In this document: in pieces, positions 46,252 through 54,031 of the stretch
Numbering within the stretch: the stretch's first letter is position 1
How the letters are laid out: every line of letters starts with the position of its first letter
Assembly (NCBI RefSeq): GCF_038051985.1
Contig: NZ_CP150291.1
Span: 1,612,001-1,676,000 of the forward strand
Length of the DNA: 64,000 nucleotides
Direction of reading: 5' to 3'
Source: Solibacillus sp. FSL H8-0523
GTDB taxonomy: Bacteria > Bacillota > Bacilli > Bacillales_A > Planococcaceae
Notes under the pieces: generated by a model
Told to the model about the DNA's origin: nothing
Database searches by the model: none
What the model saw: the letters and a program-made list of their open reading frames with translations, nothing else
Translations under genes and position numbers: made by a program

Positions 46252-46300
46252 TATAACGGCTTAGTGTTATTCGAGTGGGTGAAATTTATTATAACGGTGA
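46252..46300. repeat. TAACGG repeat pair, site 3
   Basis: TATAACGGCTTAG and TATAACGGTGAAC, 38 bp apart. Confidence 0.65.
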
Positions 46301-46304
46301 ACAC

Positions 46305-46332
46305 AAAAAAAGCGGGGCATGGTAGCACCGCT
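46305..46332 (-). terminator. Terminator
   Basis: Stem AGCGG/CCGCT with seven-T run on the minus strand. Confidence 0.7.
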
Positions 46333-46351
46333 CGGTTTTAGTTCTGTTAAA

Positions 46352-46834
46352 TCAATCATTTACTAATGCACTCTCCATTCCTAGTTCGATTTCATCCATT
46401 GCGTAGCCGACACCGCCTAGCCTATCGTTTAAGCTAGAAGGGCACATTATCGCTTCTATTTCCTCAAGATTTTCCTTTTGCTCCTCTTCTTCATCATCTT
46501 CGTTCGGGTTACTTTCCCAAAAGTCATAAAGCCAATCGCGTATTTCTTCAAACGTCATAATGTAAAAATCCCCATCTTCATCCAATAAGTCATAATGTAT
46601 ATAGTGCGGTACATTAATCGTTCCATTTTGTAGACCATGCAAATAATGATATACGCTCCAATCAAGCAAATTTTCTAGGTCTGCAATTTTCTTATTTGGT
46701 AGGTCTTGCACAAGAGCCATTGCTTCAAGGGGTTTGTATTTGCCCGTATCTTTTACCATACGAGCATGATTGCGCTGTGCTAGTTCTACTACGCTTTGCG
46801 GTAGTTCTTTTAAAAATGTGTACTTCATAACCAT
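46352..46834 (-). CDS. Acidic hypothetical protein
   Basis: 160 aa from ATG 46834 (GGAGCG ahead). The C-terminal half has an NEDDEEEEQKEN acidic patch. An upstream ATG would overlap the previous gene's region without need. No motif. Confidence 0.6.
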   Translation of the reverse strand: MVMKYTFLKELPQSVVELAQRNHARMVKDTGKYKPLEAMALVQDLPNKKIADLENLLDWSVYHYLHGLQNGTINVPHYIHYDLLDEDGDFYIMTFEEIRDWLYDFWESNPNEDDEEEEQKENLEEIEAIMCPSSLNDRLGGVGYAMDEIELGMESALVND

Positions 46835-46876
46835 TAAAAAACACGCTCCATTCATTATTTTAGTAGTCACTGATTA

Positions 46877-47053
46877 TTACAAGGTTTTCGTTGTATCAAT
46901 AATTTCGCCATCTTTCATGTGATAATTGCCTGTTACTTCATTGAAAAATTTTACTTTTTCATCACATTCGTCACATAAGCTAAAGCCATAAGGTACTAGA
47001 GTTTCACACATTTCACATGATTCAAATTCTGGGTCTTTTTCTTGTTCAAACAA
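46877..47053 (-). CDS. 58-residue zinc-ribbon protein
   Basis: TTG 47053 nine bases after GGAGCG. CEMC and CDEC pairs. Lies between the ardA and 160-aa genes. Function unknown. Confidence 0.62.
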   Translation of the reverse strand: MFEQEKDPEFESCEMCETLVPYGFSLCDECDEKVKFFNEVTGNYHMKDGEIIDTTKTL

Positions 47054-47074
47054 AATAATTCACGCTCCTTTTAT

Positions 47075-47605
47075 TTAATGGTAAAACTCGACACATACAT
47101 CATTATCTAAAAAAACAAAAGTTGAGTCATAACTTAAATCTCTTCCAAAAGCTTCAAAATCAAAATAGTTCCGTAAATTCTCTGGTATGCTACTTAATAA
47201 GCCCGTTTCCTCTGCATATTCTCGCGCCACATCTTCCATATCTTCAACATTGTAATAAATACGTACATCATCAAAGGGCACTGAATCAAAGTCTTTAAAA
47301 ACATCCCGAATATCATTATTAAAAATATACGCTTCGAGAATAGGCTGTTGCCAGTCGCTTAATGTGTCAACGCGCTCCATAAATTCGTTTAATTCTTTTA
47401 CGCTGTCATAATGGTTTACCTCTAAACCGTTGATATTTGTTTCATAATCGTTAATTTGGTACTCTTCATATTCATCATTTAAGCCGATAATTTTTGAAAC
47501 TTCACTCATGTCACACGGCATATCGAACCATTCACCAACTAGCTCACCTTCATTATATTTGCCTAAATTGCCAATCCAACATTTTAAATATAATTGTTTT
47601 GTCAT
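47075..47605 (-). CDS. ardA: ArdA-like antirestriction protein
   Basis: 176 aa, GAAAGGAAG site. Features of ArdA: start with KYNEGELVGEWFDMP, an acidic centre, and the end FEAFGRDLSYDSTFVFLD. ArdA is an elongated DNA-mimic dimer that blocks type I restriction enzymes. It is typical of conjugative elements and also occurs in phages. It is driven by the promoter at 47641-47691. Confidence 0.9.
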   Translation of the reverse strand: MTKQLYLKCWIGNLGKYNEGELVGEWFDMPCDMSEVSKIIGLNDEYEEYQINDYETNINGLEVNHYDSVKELNEFMERVDTLSDWQQPILEAYIFNNDIRDVFKDFDSVPFDDVRIYYNVEDMEDVAREYAEETGLLSSIPENLRNYFDFEAFGRDLSYDSTFVFLDNDVCVEFYH

Positions 47606-47640
47606 TCAAACTTCCTTTCAATTTTAAAATATTTACAAAT

Positions 47641-47691
47641 AGTATAGTTATCTGTTTTTATATATATACGCGTTCGTAAAAATTTATTTAT
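47641..47691 (-). promoter_or_regulatory. Promoter of the shared class for ardA
   Basis: Minus-strand ATAAATAAATTTTTACG at 47691 overlapping the stop of the upstream gene; TATACT starts exactly 45 bp downstream at 47646. Confidence 0.7.
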
Positions 47692-47869
47692 GTCGTGATT
47701 TTTTAATGAGGAATCGTGTTTCTTCCATTGTATCTAAGTTTACAGTAGCTTTGTAAATTCCTTCTATTGCAAGTACTTCTATATAAGTCATTAAATTGTT
47801 TCTAACTGTATACTCGATAATTCCGTACTTTTCGGCGTACTGCAATGCTTTTGATTCGTAATTATCCAT
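47684..47869 (-). CDS. Small hypothetical protein
   Basis: 61 aa, AAAGGAGG site. Mixed, no motif. Its final codons overlap the ardA promoter element. Confidence 0.6.
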   Translation of the reverse strand: MDNYESKALQYAEKYGIIEYTVRNNLMTYIEVLAIEGIYKATVNLDTMEETRFLIKKSRHK

Positions 47870-47904
47870 TTTTTAACCTCCTTTTCAAAAATTTAATACT
47901 ATAC

Positions 47905-47965
47905 AATATACCCGAATAAATCAGTTCTCATGTGTATAAATAATAATAATTAAGAATTTATTTAT
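47905..47965 (-). promoter_or_regulatory. Promoter of the shared class
   Basis: Minus-strand ATAAATAAATTCTTAATT at 47965; GTATATTG has TATATT at 47910, 55 bp away. Confidence 0.55.
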
Positions 47966-48134
47966 GAATTGCTGGATATACTTTGATTATTAACGGTTGC
48001 ATTCAAATGGCCGAATACGATTGATCAAAATTTGTGCTGCCTGGCCTCGCTATCTCCTGAAGAAAGTTGCTGCTGTCCTGGCTGTTTCTCTGGGCGCTGC
48101 GTGTGTGGGGGAGAGGGGGTAAAAAAACATATTT

Positions 48135-48240
48135 ATAACGGCAAATTATTTTTAGAGCTACCGTTTTTTAGGTTATAACGGCAAATTATTTTGGGAGCTG
48201 CGAAAATTATAGGTTATAACGGCAAATTATTTTTAGAGCT
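48135..48240. repeat. TAACGGCAA triple repeat, site 4
   Basis: Three copies of TATAACGGCAAATTATTTT.G.GAGCT at 48135, 48175 and 48216, spaced 40 and 41 bp. Confidence 0.9.
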
Positions 48241-48259
48241 GTGGCTTTTCAAATTAATA

Positions 48260-48310
48260 TAAATAAATTTATAAATTTACTGAATAAGAAATAATGATTT
48301 GCGTATAATA
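48260..48310 (+). promoter_or_regulatory. Promoter of the shared class
   Basis: ATAAATAAATTTATAAAT at 48260; TATAAT at 48305, exactly 45 bp. Confidence 0.7.
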
Positions 48311-48380
48311 TTTTAATAACAGTTTTCAGTTTTTGCAGTTGGAAAGTTTCAAAAAATCAATTAAAATTGGAGGGTTTAAA

Positions 48381-48635
48381 ATGAAATTAAATTATGAAGT
48401 AAAAAGAAAACGCACTTCTGTTACGCAAGGAAGTGCAGAAGTATATTTAAATAATGAGCTAGTTATCAGCTTTGGGGACAAAATTGAAATTGGTGGAACA
48501 CATGGAGAAAATTTTGGAGGTTGGGGATCTACTGTGTCAGATGAAAAATTTATTAAAGGTGTGCTATTTCCATTCTTTACTAATCAAGAAGTAATTGAAA
48601 AACGTGTAATAGAAATTCTTAAAATAAATGATTGA
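48381..48635 (+). CDS. Small hypothetical protein
   Basis: 84 aa from ATG 48381 (GGAGGG). Basic N-terminus, Gly-rich middle (GGTHGENFGGWG). Function unknown. A longer frame from 48333 has no ribosome site. Confidence 0.65.
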   Translation: MKLNYEVKRKRTSVTQGSAEVYLNNELVISFGDKIEIGGTHGENFGGWGSTVSDEKFIKGVLFPFFTNQEVIEKRVIEILKIND

Positions 48636-48684
48636 TAAAATGTTGATTTTAGAAAGGGGAGCGACAATTCTGTTTTAAAATAAC

Positions 48685-48735
48685 ATAAGTAAATTTTCAT
48701 TAAACCGTATAGCTATTGTCGTATTTGCATATAAT
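48685..48735 (+). promoter_or_regulatory. Promoter of the shared class
   Basis: ATAAGTAAATTTTCATT at 48685; TATAAT at 48730, exactly 45 bp. A TATAACGGCAA copy at 48741 lies at the predicted start point. Confidence 0.7.
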
Positions 48736-48793
48736 GTGCATATAACGGCAATAGTTTTTTTATGATTAAAAAATTAAAAAAGGGGCTAACAAG

Positions 48794-49324
48794 TTGACAG
48801 TTTTAAAAAATGACATTGGGTACACAAGTCGAGAAAGAATCGTATTGAATGAGGAAATTGTTACAAATAATCTTATCAAAGTAAGCACTGACCACACAGG
48901 CTATGCGAATTATGAGCGAGTAGCAAAATTGGATATAGCTGAAATACTAAAGCTGCATACTGAAATTGCAAAAATCGCAAAATCAAAAGGCGTAAAAGTT
49001 TCTTATAAAAACAAAACTAAATCAAAATTACTGGAAATTAAAAAGAATGGAACATATGAGGCAGCGTATGAGCTTTACACGCAGCGATTCGATCAATTAG
49101 TGCAATTATGGAGAGTGAAGCTAGAAGAAGGGCTGTACATGGGTACAAGAGACGATGTGATACTAGAAAATCACATTACACCTTTACAACATGCTATAAC
49201 GGCCATGTTTTATAGAAGCGAGGTCATGTCAATTGTGGCCGAATTAAAGTACCGATTAAAGGAATTGCACAGAGAATTGCTAGATGAAAACCCAAACAGC
49301 TACTTCGTGAAAATTTATCTTTAA
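48794..49324 (+). CDS. Hypothetical protein
   Basis: 176 aa, TTG 48794 eight bases after AAGGGG. Basic and helical. Followed by a terminator at 49400. Function unknown. Confidence 0.62.
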   Translation: MTVLKNDIGYTSRERIVLNEEIVTNNLIKVSTDHTGYANYERVAKLDIAEILKLHTEIAKIAKSKGVKVSYKNKTKSKLLEIKKNGTYEAAYELYTQRFDQLVQLWRVKLEEGLYMGTRDDVILENHITPLQHAITAMFYRSEVMSIVAELKYRLKELHRELLDENPNSYFVKIYL

Positions 49325-49328
49325 TAAG

Positions 49329-49382
49329 TCAAAAATCAAAAATCAAAAAATCAAAAATCAAAATTTCAAAAATCAGAAAACC
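49329..49382. repeat. 7-bp CAAAAAT-type tandem repeat
   Basis: TCAAAAA units with slight length changes, directly after the 48794 gene's stop. Confidence 0.75.
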
Positions 49383-49399
49383 AAAAGTAAGAAAGGTTT

Positions 49400-49430
49400 C
49401 GGGGCTGTATAAGTCCCGTTTTTTGTTTTT
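49400..49430 (+). terminator. Terminator
   Basis: Stem CGGG/CCCG with loop GCTGTATAAGT, then TTTTTTGTTTTT. Confidence 0.75.
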
Positions 49431-49477
49431 GAGAGCGTGTTTTTTATTAACTAAAATGCATATAAATTTTCTAGGTA

Positions 49478-49552
49478 TATAACGGCAAAATGTTTTTTGA
49501 GCTGCGAAAATTATAGGTTATAACGGCAACATGTTTTTTGAGCTACGATTTT
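49478..49552. repeat. TAACGGCAA repeat pair, site 5
   Basis: TATAACGGCAAAATGTTTTT and TATAACGGCAACATGTTTTT, 41 bp apart, each followed by GAGCT.CGA. No promoter is near. Confidence 0.85.
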
Positions 49553-49578
49553 TCACGGGATCTAAAGTAAAGCTATTA

Positions 49579-49614
49579 ATAAAAAATAAACCAACAGCAT
49601 GTAGCCTATTGGTT
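49579..49614 (-). terminator. Terminator of the FtsK-like gene
   Basis: Stem AACCAA/TTGGTT with TATTTTTT tail on the minus strand, overlapping the stop codon. Confidence 0.75.
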
Positions 49615-51900
49615 TTTTGAAATCCACTCATTCAATTTTGCTTCATTAATTTTATAGCCCTCTTGTTTCGTTCTTCCAATTTCTAAAAATCCTTCTGCAA
49701 CTAATTTCTTCATCAAATCCGTTAGTTTTAAATTTTTAATACCCATATATCTTCTTAATTCAGTTGATCTAGTTTCTTTAGTATCAGCAATAATTTGTTT
49801 TAATTTATACAAGCTTTCATCTTCGTTATCACCTTCATTTTGTTCTGAAACAGTTTCCGTTTTTTCATCTTTCGATGTAGTAGAATATGCATATTGCTTA
49901 TTTAAATATTTAGCTAAACTTTGATAAACTTGAAACTCGATTTTTTCATCTGGTGAGAGGATTGGACTTTGAAATCTTTGAAACTCTTTGCCCCATCCTT
50001 CAATTTTCATTACACCGTCACCATTGCCAAGTAAGGTGTAGGGAATTCCAGTGCCAAAAACTGTCTTATAATTATTTGAATTACTTAAATTGAATGAAAT
50101 TGCATTCGGCACATTTGCTTTTATTTTACCGCTAATTATATTTGATGATGGTCTTTGAGTACACAGAACTAAATGAATGCCTGCTGCTCTTGATTTTTGT
50201 GTAAGACGAGCAACATAATTTTCAATTTCGGGATTGGTGTCTTTCAAATCTGCATACTCGTCAATGATGCAAACAATATAGGGCATAATTTCAGTATCTT
50301 TCAATTCTTTATTTTGCACTTTGTCATTGTACAAGCTGATATTTTTTACACCTACATCTTTAAAAATGGTGTATCTTTTATCCATTTGTTTTGTCAATTC
50401 ATCCAACAATTCCTCAACCCTATCCATTTCAGATACTAGCTCTTGAACATGAGGGAAGTCTTCATAATGTTGGAATTCCACCATTTTTGGATCAATCATA
50501 ATCATCTGTAGCTCTTTTGGAGAATTAGTAAGCATTAATGTTATAGCCATTTGATTGATGAATACGGATTTACCACTTCCAGTTGTACCCGTTACTAATA
50601 AATGTGGTAACTTTGCCAGCGATAAATTGATTGGTTCATTTATTTCATTTACACCCACAACAAACGACAATTTATTTTTCTTACTAAATTCTTTAAAAGG
50701 TTCTACTTCTAACAATGCCCGTAAACCAACAATAGTTTGCTGCTCATTTGGAATTAACATTCTGACCGTATCTGCTGCATCTCCTTGTTCGATGCTTAAA
50801 TTAGTTACGCCTAGTGCTGCTCGAATGTCTGTTTGTTTTTTCGTTATATCTGTTAAATTTTTATCTTTCGGTATATCAAATTGCAGGACTGTTAAACGAA
50901 TACCCGTTGTCACGATTGCATTGTATACTCTTGCTTGATTAGTTATTCCTACTCGCTTCAGCGCTTCTTCGACAGCGTGTGTTAATCCTTCTCTCGATGA
51001 CACTTTTTGCAAAGGGTAATCTGGTAAAAGTTCAATTACATTTTTCACAAATTGAAATTCATTTTGATTAGAAGTATCAATTATTTTTTCTTCAATTATA
51101 AAACCATTATTTCCACCAAACAAAGATAAAATTTCTTGAACGGATAGTATTTGATATTTAGTGTCGGGAGTCATAACACAATTATTTATTTGTTGCTGTA
51201 GATTTTTCCCTTTCACCTTCGATATTTTAATAGCATTGAAATAAGTATACTGATTAAACAAACCTTCTAAACTACTGATTATTTGTTTTCGTCTTTCCGT
51301 TGATGAATCTATAATAATATTTAGTTTGAAACAATAGCCTTCACTAATAATCTTCTGTTCTGCTTCATTTATATAGTCTCTAACTTCTGAGGACGTTCCA
51401 AATCTCCTCATTAAATGTATCATTCTATCTTGAATCCTACGGCCAAAGCTTGATGTGAGCGGTTGGTCATTGCCTAAAATGTAACTTGAGTACATTTGAA
51501 TTGCTTTGTCTTGCCAGTTATAAGATGCTTTTTTAAATAACCATTGTATGAAAATGGATTCATGATCGTTCAAAATAAAAGCAAGCGATTGCAACCTCTT
51601 AATCAATTCACCATCAAAATCCGTGCATAGCGGTAAAAAGAACGGCTCATATAAATAACCTTCATATACACTAGCTACTGCCATTAATTGATTCTGGTTG
51701 GAACTTTTCAATTTTCCATTTCTTTTAATAAAAGAAGGAGAAACCAATGTGAAATTAGTTGCCCCTTTATTCGCCATTACCTCAATGCCAAAAACACCAT
51801 CTCTTGATTGCTCAATAATTTGCTTGAAATCATTACTTATATTAATCACATTTGTTTTGGTGTATAAGTTCGTTAAATTACAAGAATTTAAACTTTTCAC
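49606..51900 (-). CDS. FtsK/SpoIIIE-family DNA translocase
   Basis: 764 aa from GTG 51900 (AGGAGTGTTAAG). The N-terminal ~390 residues lack membrane helices and have no known match. The motor has Walker A VTGTTGSGKS at about residue 441 and Walker B CIIDEYADL, with LCTQRPSS after it. The C-terminus has a winged helix (about residues 700-755) like the FtsK gamma domain, which reads DNA orientation signals. Membrane contact may come from the upstream-encoded membrane proteins. It could pump plasmid DNA during division, transfer or sporulation. It could also be a coupling protein of a transfer system; no relaxase is visible. Confidence 0.9.
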   Translation of the reverse strand: MKSLNSCNLTNLYTKTNVINISNDFKQIIEQSRDGVFGIEVMANKGATNFTLVSPSFIKRNGKLKSSNQNQLMAVASVYEGYLYEPFFLPLCTDFDGELIKRLQSLAFILNDHESIFIQWLFKKASYNWQDKAIQMYSSYILGNDQPLTSSFGRRIQDRMIHLMRRFGTSSEVRDYINEAEQKIISEGYCFKLNIIIDSSTERRKQIISSLEGLFNQYTYFNAIKISKVKGKNLQQQINNCVMTPDTKYQILSVQEILSLFGGNNGFIIEEKIIDTSNQNEFQFVKNVIELLPDYPLQKVSSREGLTHAVEEALKRVGITNQARVYNAIVTTGIRLTVLQFDIPKDKNLTDITKKQTDIRAALGVTNLSIEQGDAADTVRMLIPNEQQTIVGLRALLEVEPFKEFSKKNKLSFVVGVNEINEPINLSLAKLPHLLVTGTTGSGKSVFINQMAITLMLTNSPKELQMIMIDPKMVEFQHYEDFPHVQELVSEMDRVEELLDELTKQMDKRYTIFKDVGVKNISLYNDKVQNKELKDTEIMPYIVCIIDEYADLKDTNPEIENYVARLTQKSRAAGIHLVLCTQRPSSNIISGKIKANVPNAISFNLSNSNNYKTVFGTGIPYTLLGNGDGVMKIEGWGKEFQRFQSPILSPDEKIEFQVYQSLAKYLNKQYAYSTTSKDEKTETVSEQNEGDNEDESLYKLKQIIADTKETRSTELRRYMGIKNLKLTDLMKKLVAEGFLEIGRTKQEGYKINEAKLNEWISKNQ

Positions 51901-51918
51901 CTTAACACTCCTATCATT

Positions 51919-53001
51919 TTATTTACCCTTACCTTCTATTATCTTAGGGGAGGGGAATTTAGAAAGTGTATTAAAAATTTTCTTAGGATTTTTTGTCAGC
52001 ATACCTTTTACAAGTTCAAAATTTTTCTTCGTTTTTCTCATTGTATTTTTATATCCATCCGTTATTTCCTCGTCTAGCCCTTTGCCGCTATCCAAATGTT
52101 TAAGAATAAGTCGAGGAGGGGATTGTAATCTACTGAAACCACCAATGACGATTAAAAGTTTAATAACAAATCCAGAAAAATCGGTTGGTGTAGGTACACC
52201 AAAAATAAACCATCCCAACACTAATAAATATAAAGCATGAAACACTTGAACAAGCGCTAAGTGTTTTAAACTTTCCCACCATTGTCTATGCAAGCCACGA
52301 TAGGAGTCAAAAATCCAAGCAGTTAACGCAAATGGGGTAGTTGCACCCAGAATTAATAAATCAAAAAATCTACGCCCATTTTTCCACAACACAGGGATTA
52401 TTGTCGTGATTAACAATGCATCAAATGCCAGTAAAATTACTACATCTAAAGGTACGATTTTATCTGGTAATGCGTTACTTCTCATGTTGTCTGCACCCAA
52501 AGAGATTAAGGTTTCAGATAGCCAATTCAATCCTTGAAATGCTTTTTGGAAGAGATAGGGCGTAGCAGTTATTGCTCCTGCAACCAAAAACCATCGTTTT
52601 GCAATTTCTTTTAATTCCATAGGTTGTTTTTTATTTTTTTTAGGCAGCATTCGTTTGATTCCTTCAAGAGATGTTAGCACCGATACGATTCCAATTGAAA
52701 GTAAGCTGAATTTATATGTTGTATTTTTAAACCAATCGTTATCAAACAACCACAAAGGAGTTTTTAATATTAATGATGTACATAAATCATATAACTGCGC
52801 CATTAGTTCAATCGACCATGCACCAATATTGTGAGGGAGATTTTTAAAAAAACTTTTAACATAATCCCATTCGTCTATAATGGGCTGTAAAGGATTTAAA
52901 TCATTTAAACTAAACCCTGCCGCACTTGCGATGGGAATGTCTAATAAAAATGAAGTCGCTATTGCCGCAAAAGGAATGCCTAATTTGACATAAGACCGTC
53001 T
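51919..53001 (-). CDS. Polytopic membrane protein, probably made by -1 frameshift from the upstream gene
   Basis: This 360-residue frame has at least five hydrophobic segments, the first directly after RRSYVK (IPFAAIATSFLLDIPIASAAG). It has no ATG, GTG or TTG near its start. The nearest upstream ATG (53109) lacks a ribosome site and would put out-of-frame-looking residues over the upstream gene. A T TTT TTA heptamer joins it in-phase to the upstream gene, giving a 577-residue fusion if the upstream protein is counted from 53651. A rare ATT start or a sequencing indel in a six-A run are the alternatives. Topology is like VirB6/TrbL-type channel proteins, but no motif proves it. Confidence 0.65.
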   Translation of the reverse strand, partial: RRSYVKLGIPFAAIATSFLLDIPIASAAGFSLNDLNPLQPIIDEWDYVKSFFKNLPHNIGAWSIELMAQLYDLCTSLILKTPLWLFDNDWFKNTTYKFSLLSIGIVSVLTSLEGIKRMLPKKNKKQPMELKEIAKRWFLVAGAITATPYLFQKAFQGLNWLSETLISLGADNMRSNALPDKIVPLDVVILLAFDALLITTIIPVLWKNGRRFFDLLILGATTPFALTAWIFDSYRGLHRQWWESLKHLALVQVFHALYLLVLGWFIFGVPTPTDFSGFVIKLLIVIGGFSRLQSPPRLILKHLDSGKGLDEEITDGYKNTMRKTKKNFELVKGMLTKNPKKIFNTLSKFPSPKIIEGKGK

Positions 53002-53618
53002 AAAAAAGGCAAATTTTTGAATACAAATTGGGCTAGTTGGAACAGCGCGTAAATTAGCGGAATGCTGACTAATACTTGAGTTAATCCTTTCAAAATATCT
53101 GTATTCCATTCGACTGTTTCTTTTCTGTTTCGAGTTATCATTCGATAAATGCCCGCGATTGCAAATAGGCTTATCGCTAATGCTACTCCAAGCGATACTA
53201 CTATCAATGCTATCTGCAATCCCCAATCCATTATGGAAGAAGGGGTTATTTGTGGAGTTGTGGTAGTAGTTGGTTTCAATGTCATTAGGCTGCTTGCTGC
53301 TACCGTATGTGGAGACATTATAATCATCCCTAAGCCCGACCCTATTCCAATCGGAATAAGTAATGATGCAAACTTTACTAATAACCTTTTCAATTGCTTT
53401 AGATTGTTTCTTTGTTGTTTCGGTGTTCCATCCATCACCTCCGTTTTTAAAGTCTCCACTAAAAAAACCATTCCTTCTAAATGGTTATCAAATTTCCGAA
53501 TCGGATCGATTGAAGAACACTTGAAAGTTGAGGTAGTGTAATTGTCCTTTAAACTATGAAAACTGAAAGGATTATTGTCTGTTAGTTTTTCTTTGTAAAT
53601 TTGACATGTGTGAACCAT
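52980..53618 (-). CDS. Membrane protein with N-terminal signal-like segment
   Basis: 212 aa from ATG 53618 (GGAGGCGTTGAAC before it); a start at ATG 53435 (MDGTPK) is also reasonable because a signal-like hydrophobic segment follows it. Then a Thr-rich linker (TTTTTP) and two further membrane helices. It overlaps the 70-aa gene by 47 bases and ends 19 bases after a slippery heptamer. Confidence 0.65.
   Translation of the reverse strand: MVHTCQIYKEKLTDNNPFSFHSLKDNYTTSTFKCSSIDPIRKFDNHLEGMVFLVETLKTEVMDGTPKQQRNNLKQLKRLLVKFASLLIPIGIGSGLGMIIMSPHTVAASSLMTLKPTTTTTPQITPSSIMDWGLQIALIVVSLGVALAISLFAIAGIYRMITRNRKETVEWNTDILKGLTQVLVSIPLIYALFQLAQFVFKNLPFLDGLMSN
53001..53007 (-). other. T TTT TTA slippery heptamer (candidate -1 frameshift site)
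   Basis: On the minus strand the zero-frame codons are TTT (53006-53004) and TTA (53003-53001), preceded by T at 53007. This is the X XXY YYZ form in phase. A -1 slip continues with AGA CGG into the long downstream frame. No clear stimulatory stem-loop is visible. Confidence 0.55.
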
Positions 53619-53784
53619 GTTCAACGCCTCCAATTTCTCTTTTAGCTTCATTCTTTTTTGAACCGTTTAGTTTGCTAGTTAAATCAAACTCATACGTATG
53701 AAAAAATCTAAAAGCAGATGATACTGCAATACCCGAAGCACAAACTAAACCTACTCCACCCAAAACAATAATCGAACCTAACAT
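53572..53784 (-). CDS. Small single-pass membrane protein
   Basis: 70 aa, AAAGGAG site. A hydrophobic N-terminus (about residues 2-25, Gly/Val/Ile rich) and a basic tail. It belongs to the same cassette as the M23-like and FtsK-like genes. Similar small helices are often channel subunits, which is inference. Confidence 0.6.
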   Translation of the reverse strand: MLGSIIVLGGVGLVCASGIAVSSAFRFFHTYEFDLTSKLNGSKKNEAKREIGGVEHGSHMSNLQRKTNRQ

Positions 53785-53860
53785 TTAACATCTCCTTTGT
53801 ATAATTTAATTTTTTTTGGTCACAATACAACTAACTCGTAAGGACGGAGGTTGACTGCAA

Positions 53861-54031
53861 ATGTTTTTAGGCATACTTAATGATTCACCAATACCGCGAT
53901 GGGAACGACAACTTGAAAATGTGGATGAACTTGTGCTTGATACGATTAAACGTAAAAAGGGCGTTGATATTACAAAGAAAGAGTTGCATTTAATTCTGGA
54001 AGTCTTGTATGAGTATCGAGTCATCGATTAA
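53861..54031 (+). CDS. 56-residue hypothetical protein on the opposite strand
   Basis: ATG 53861 ten bases after GGAGG. Compact, charged, with an ITKKELHLILEVLYEYRVID end. It converges on the M23-like gene's stop (4-base overlap). Function unknown. Confidence 0.55.
   Translation: MFLGILNDSPIPRWERQLENVDELVLDTIKRKKGVDITKKELHLILEVLYEYRVID

Larger units (their letters stand above)
47870..48380. other. Divergent spacer with two promoters and repeats
   Basis: About 510 bases, no gene. It holds a leftward promoter (47905-47965), a GC-richer block of about 140 bases (47975-48115, many CTG), three TAACGGCAA repeats and a rightward promoter (48260-48310). Confidence 0.6.

Noticed and set aside
46132-46341. 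69-codon plus-strand frame
   Set aside because: Covers a promoter, TAACGG repeats and a terminator of the minus-strand genes; product is not protein-like.
48741-48751. TAACGGCAA motif as a -10 promoter element
   Set aside because: A better TATAAT lies just upstream at 48730 with the standard 45-bp spacing; elsewhere the motif occurs away from any gene start.
49194-49211. TATAACGGCC inside the 176-aa gene as another repeat site
   Set aside because: Single copy within coding sequence, without the shared flank; probably chance.
53109-53226. ATG start at 53109 or earlier for the polytopic membrane frame
   Set aside because: No ribosome site, and the implied residues lie over a real membrane helix coded in the other frame.
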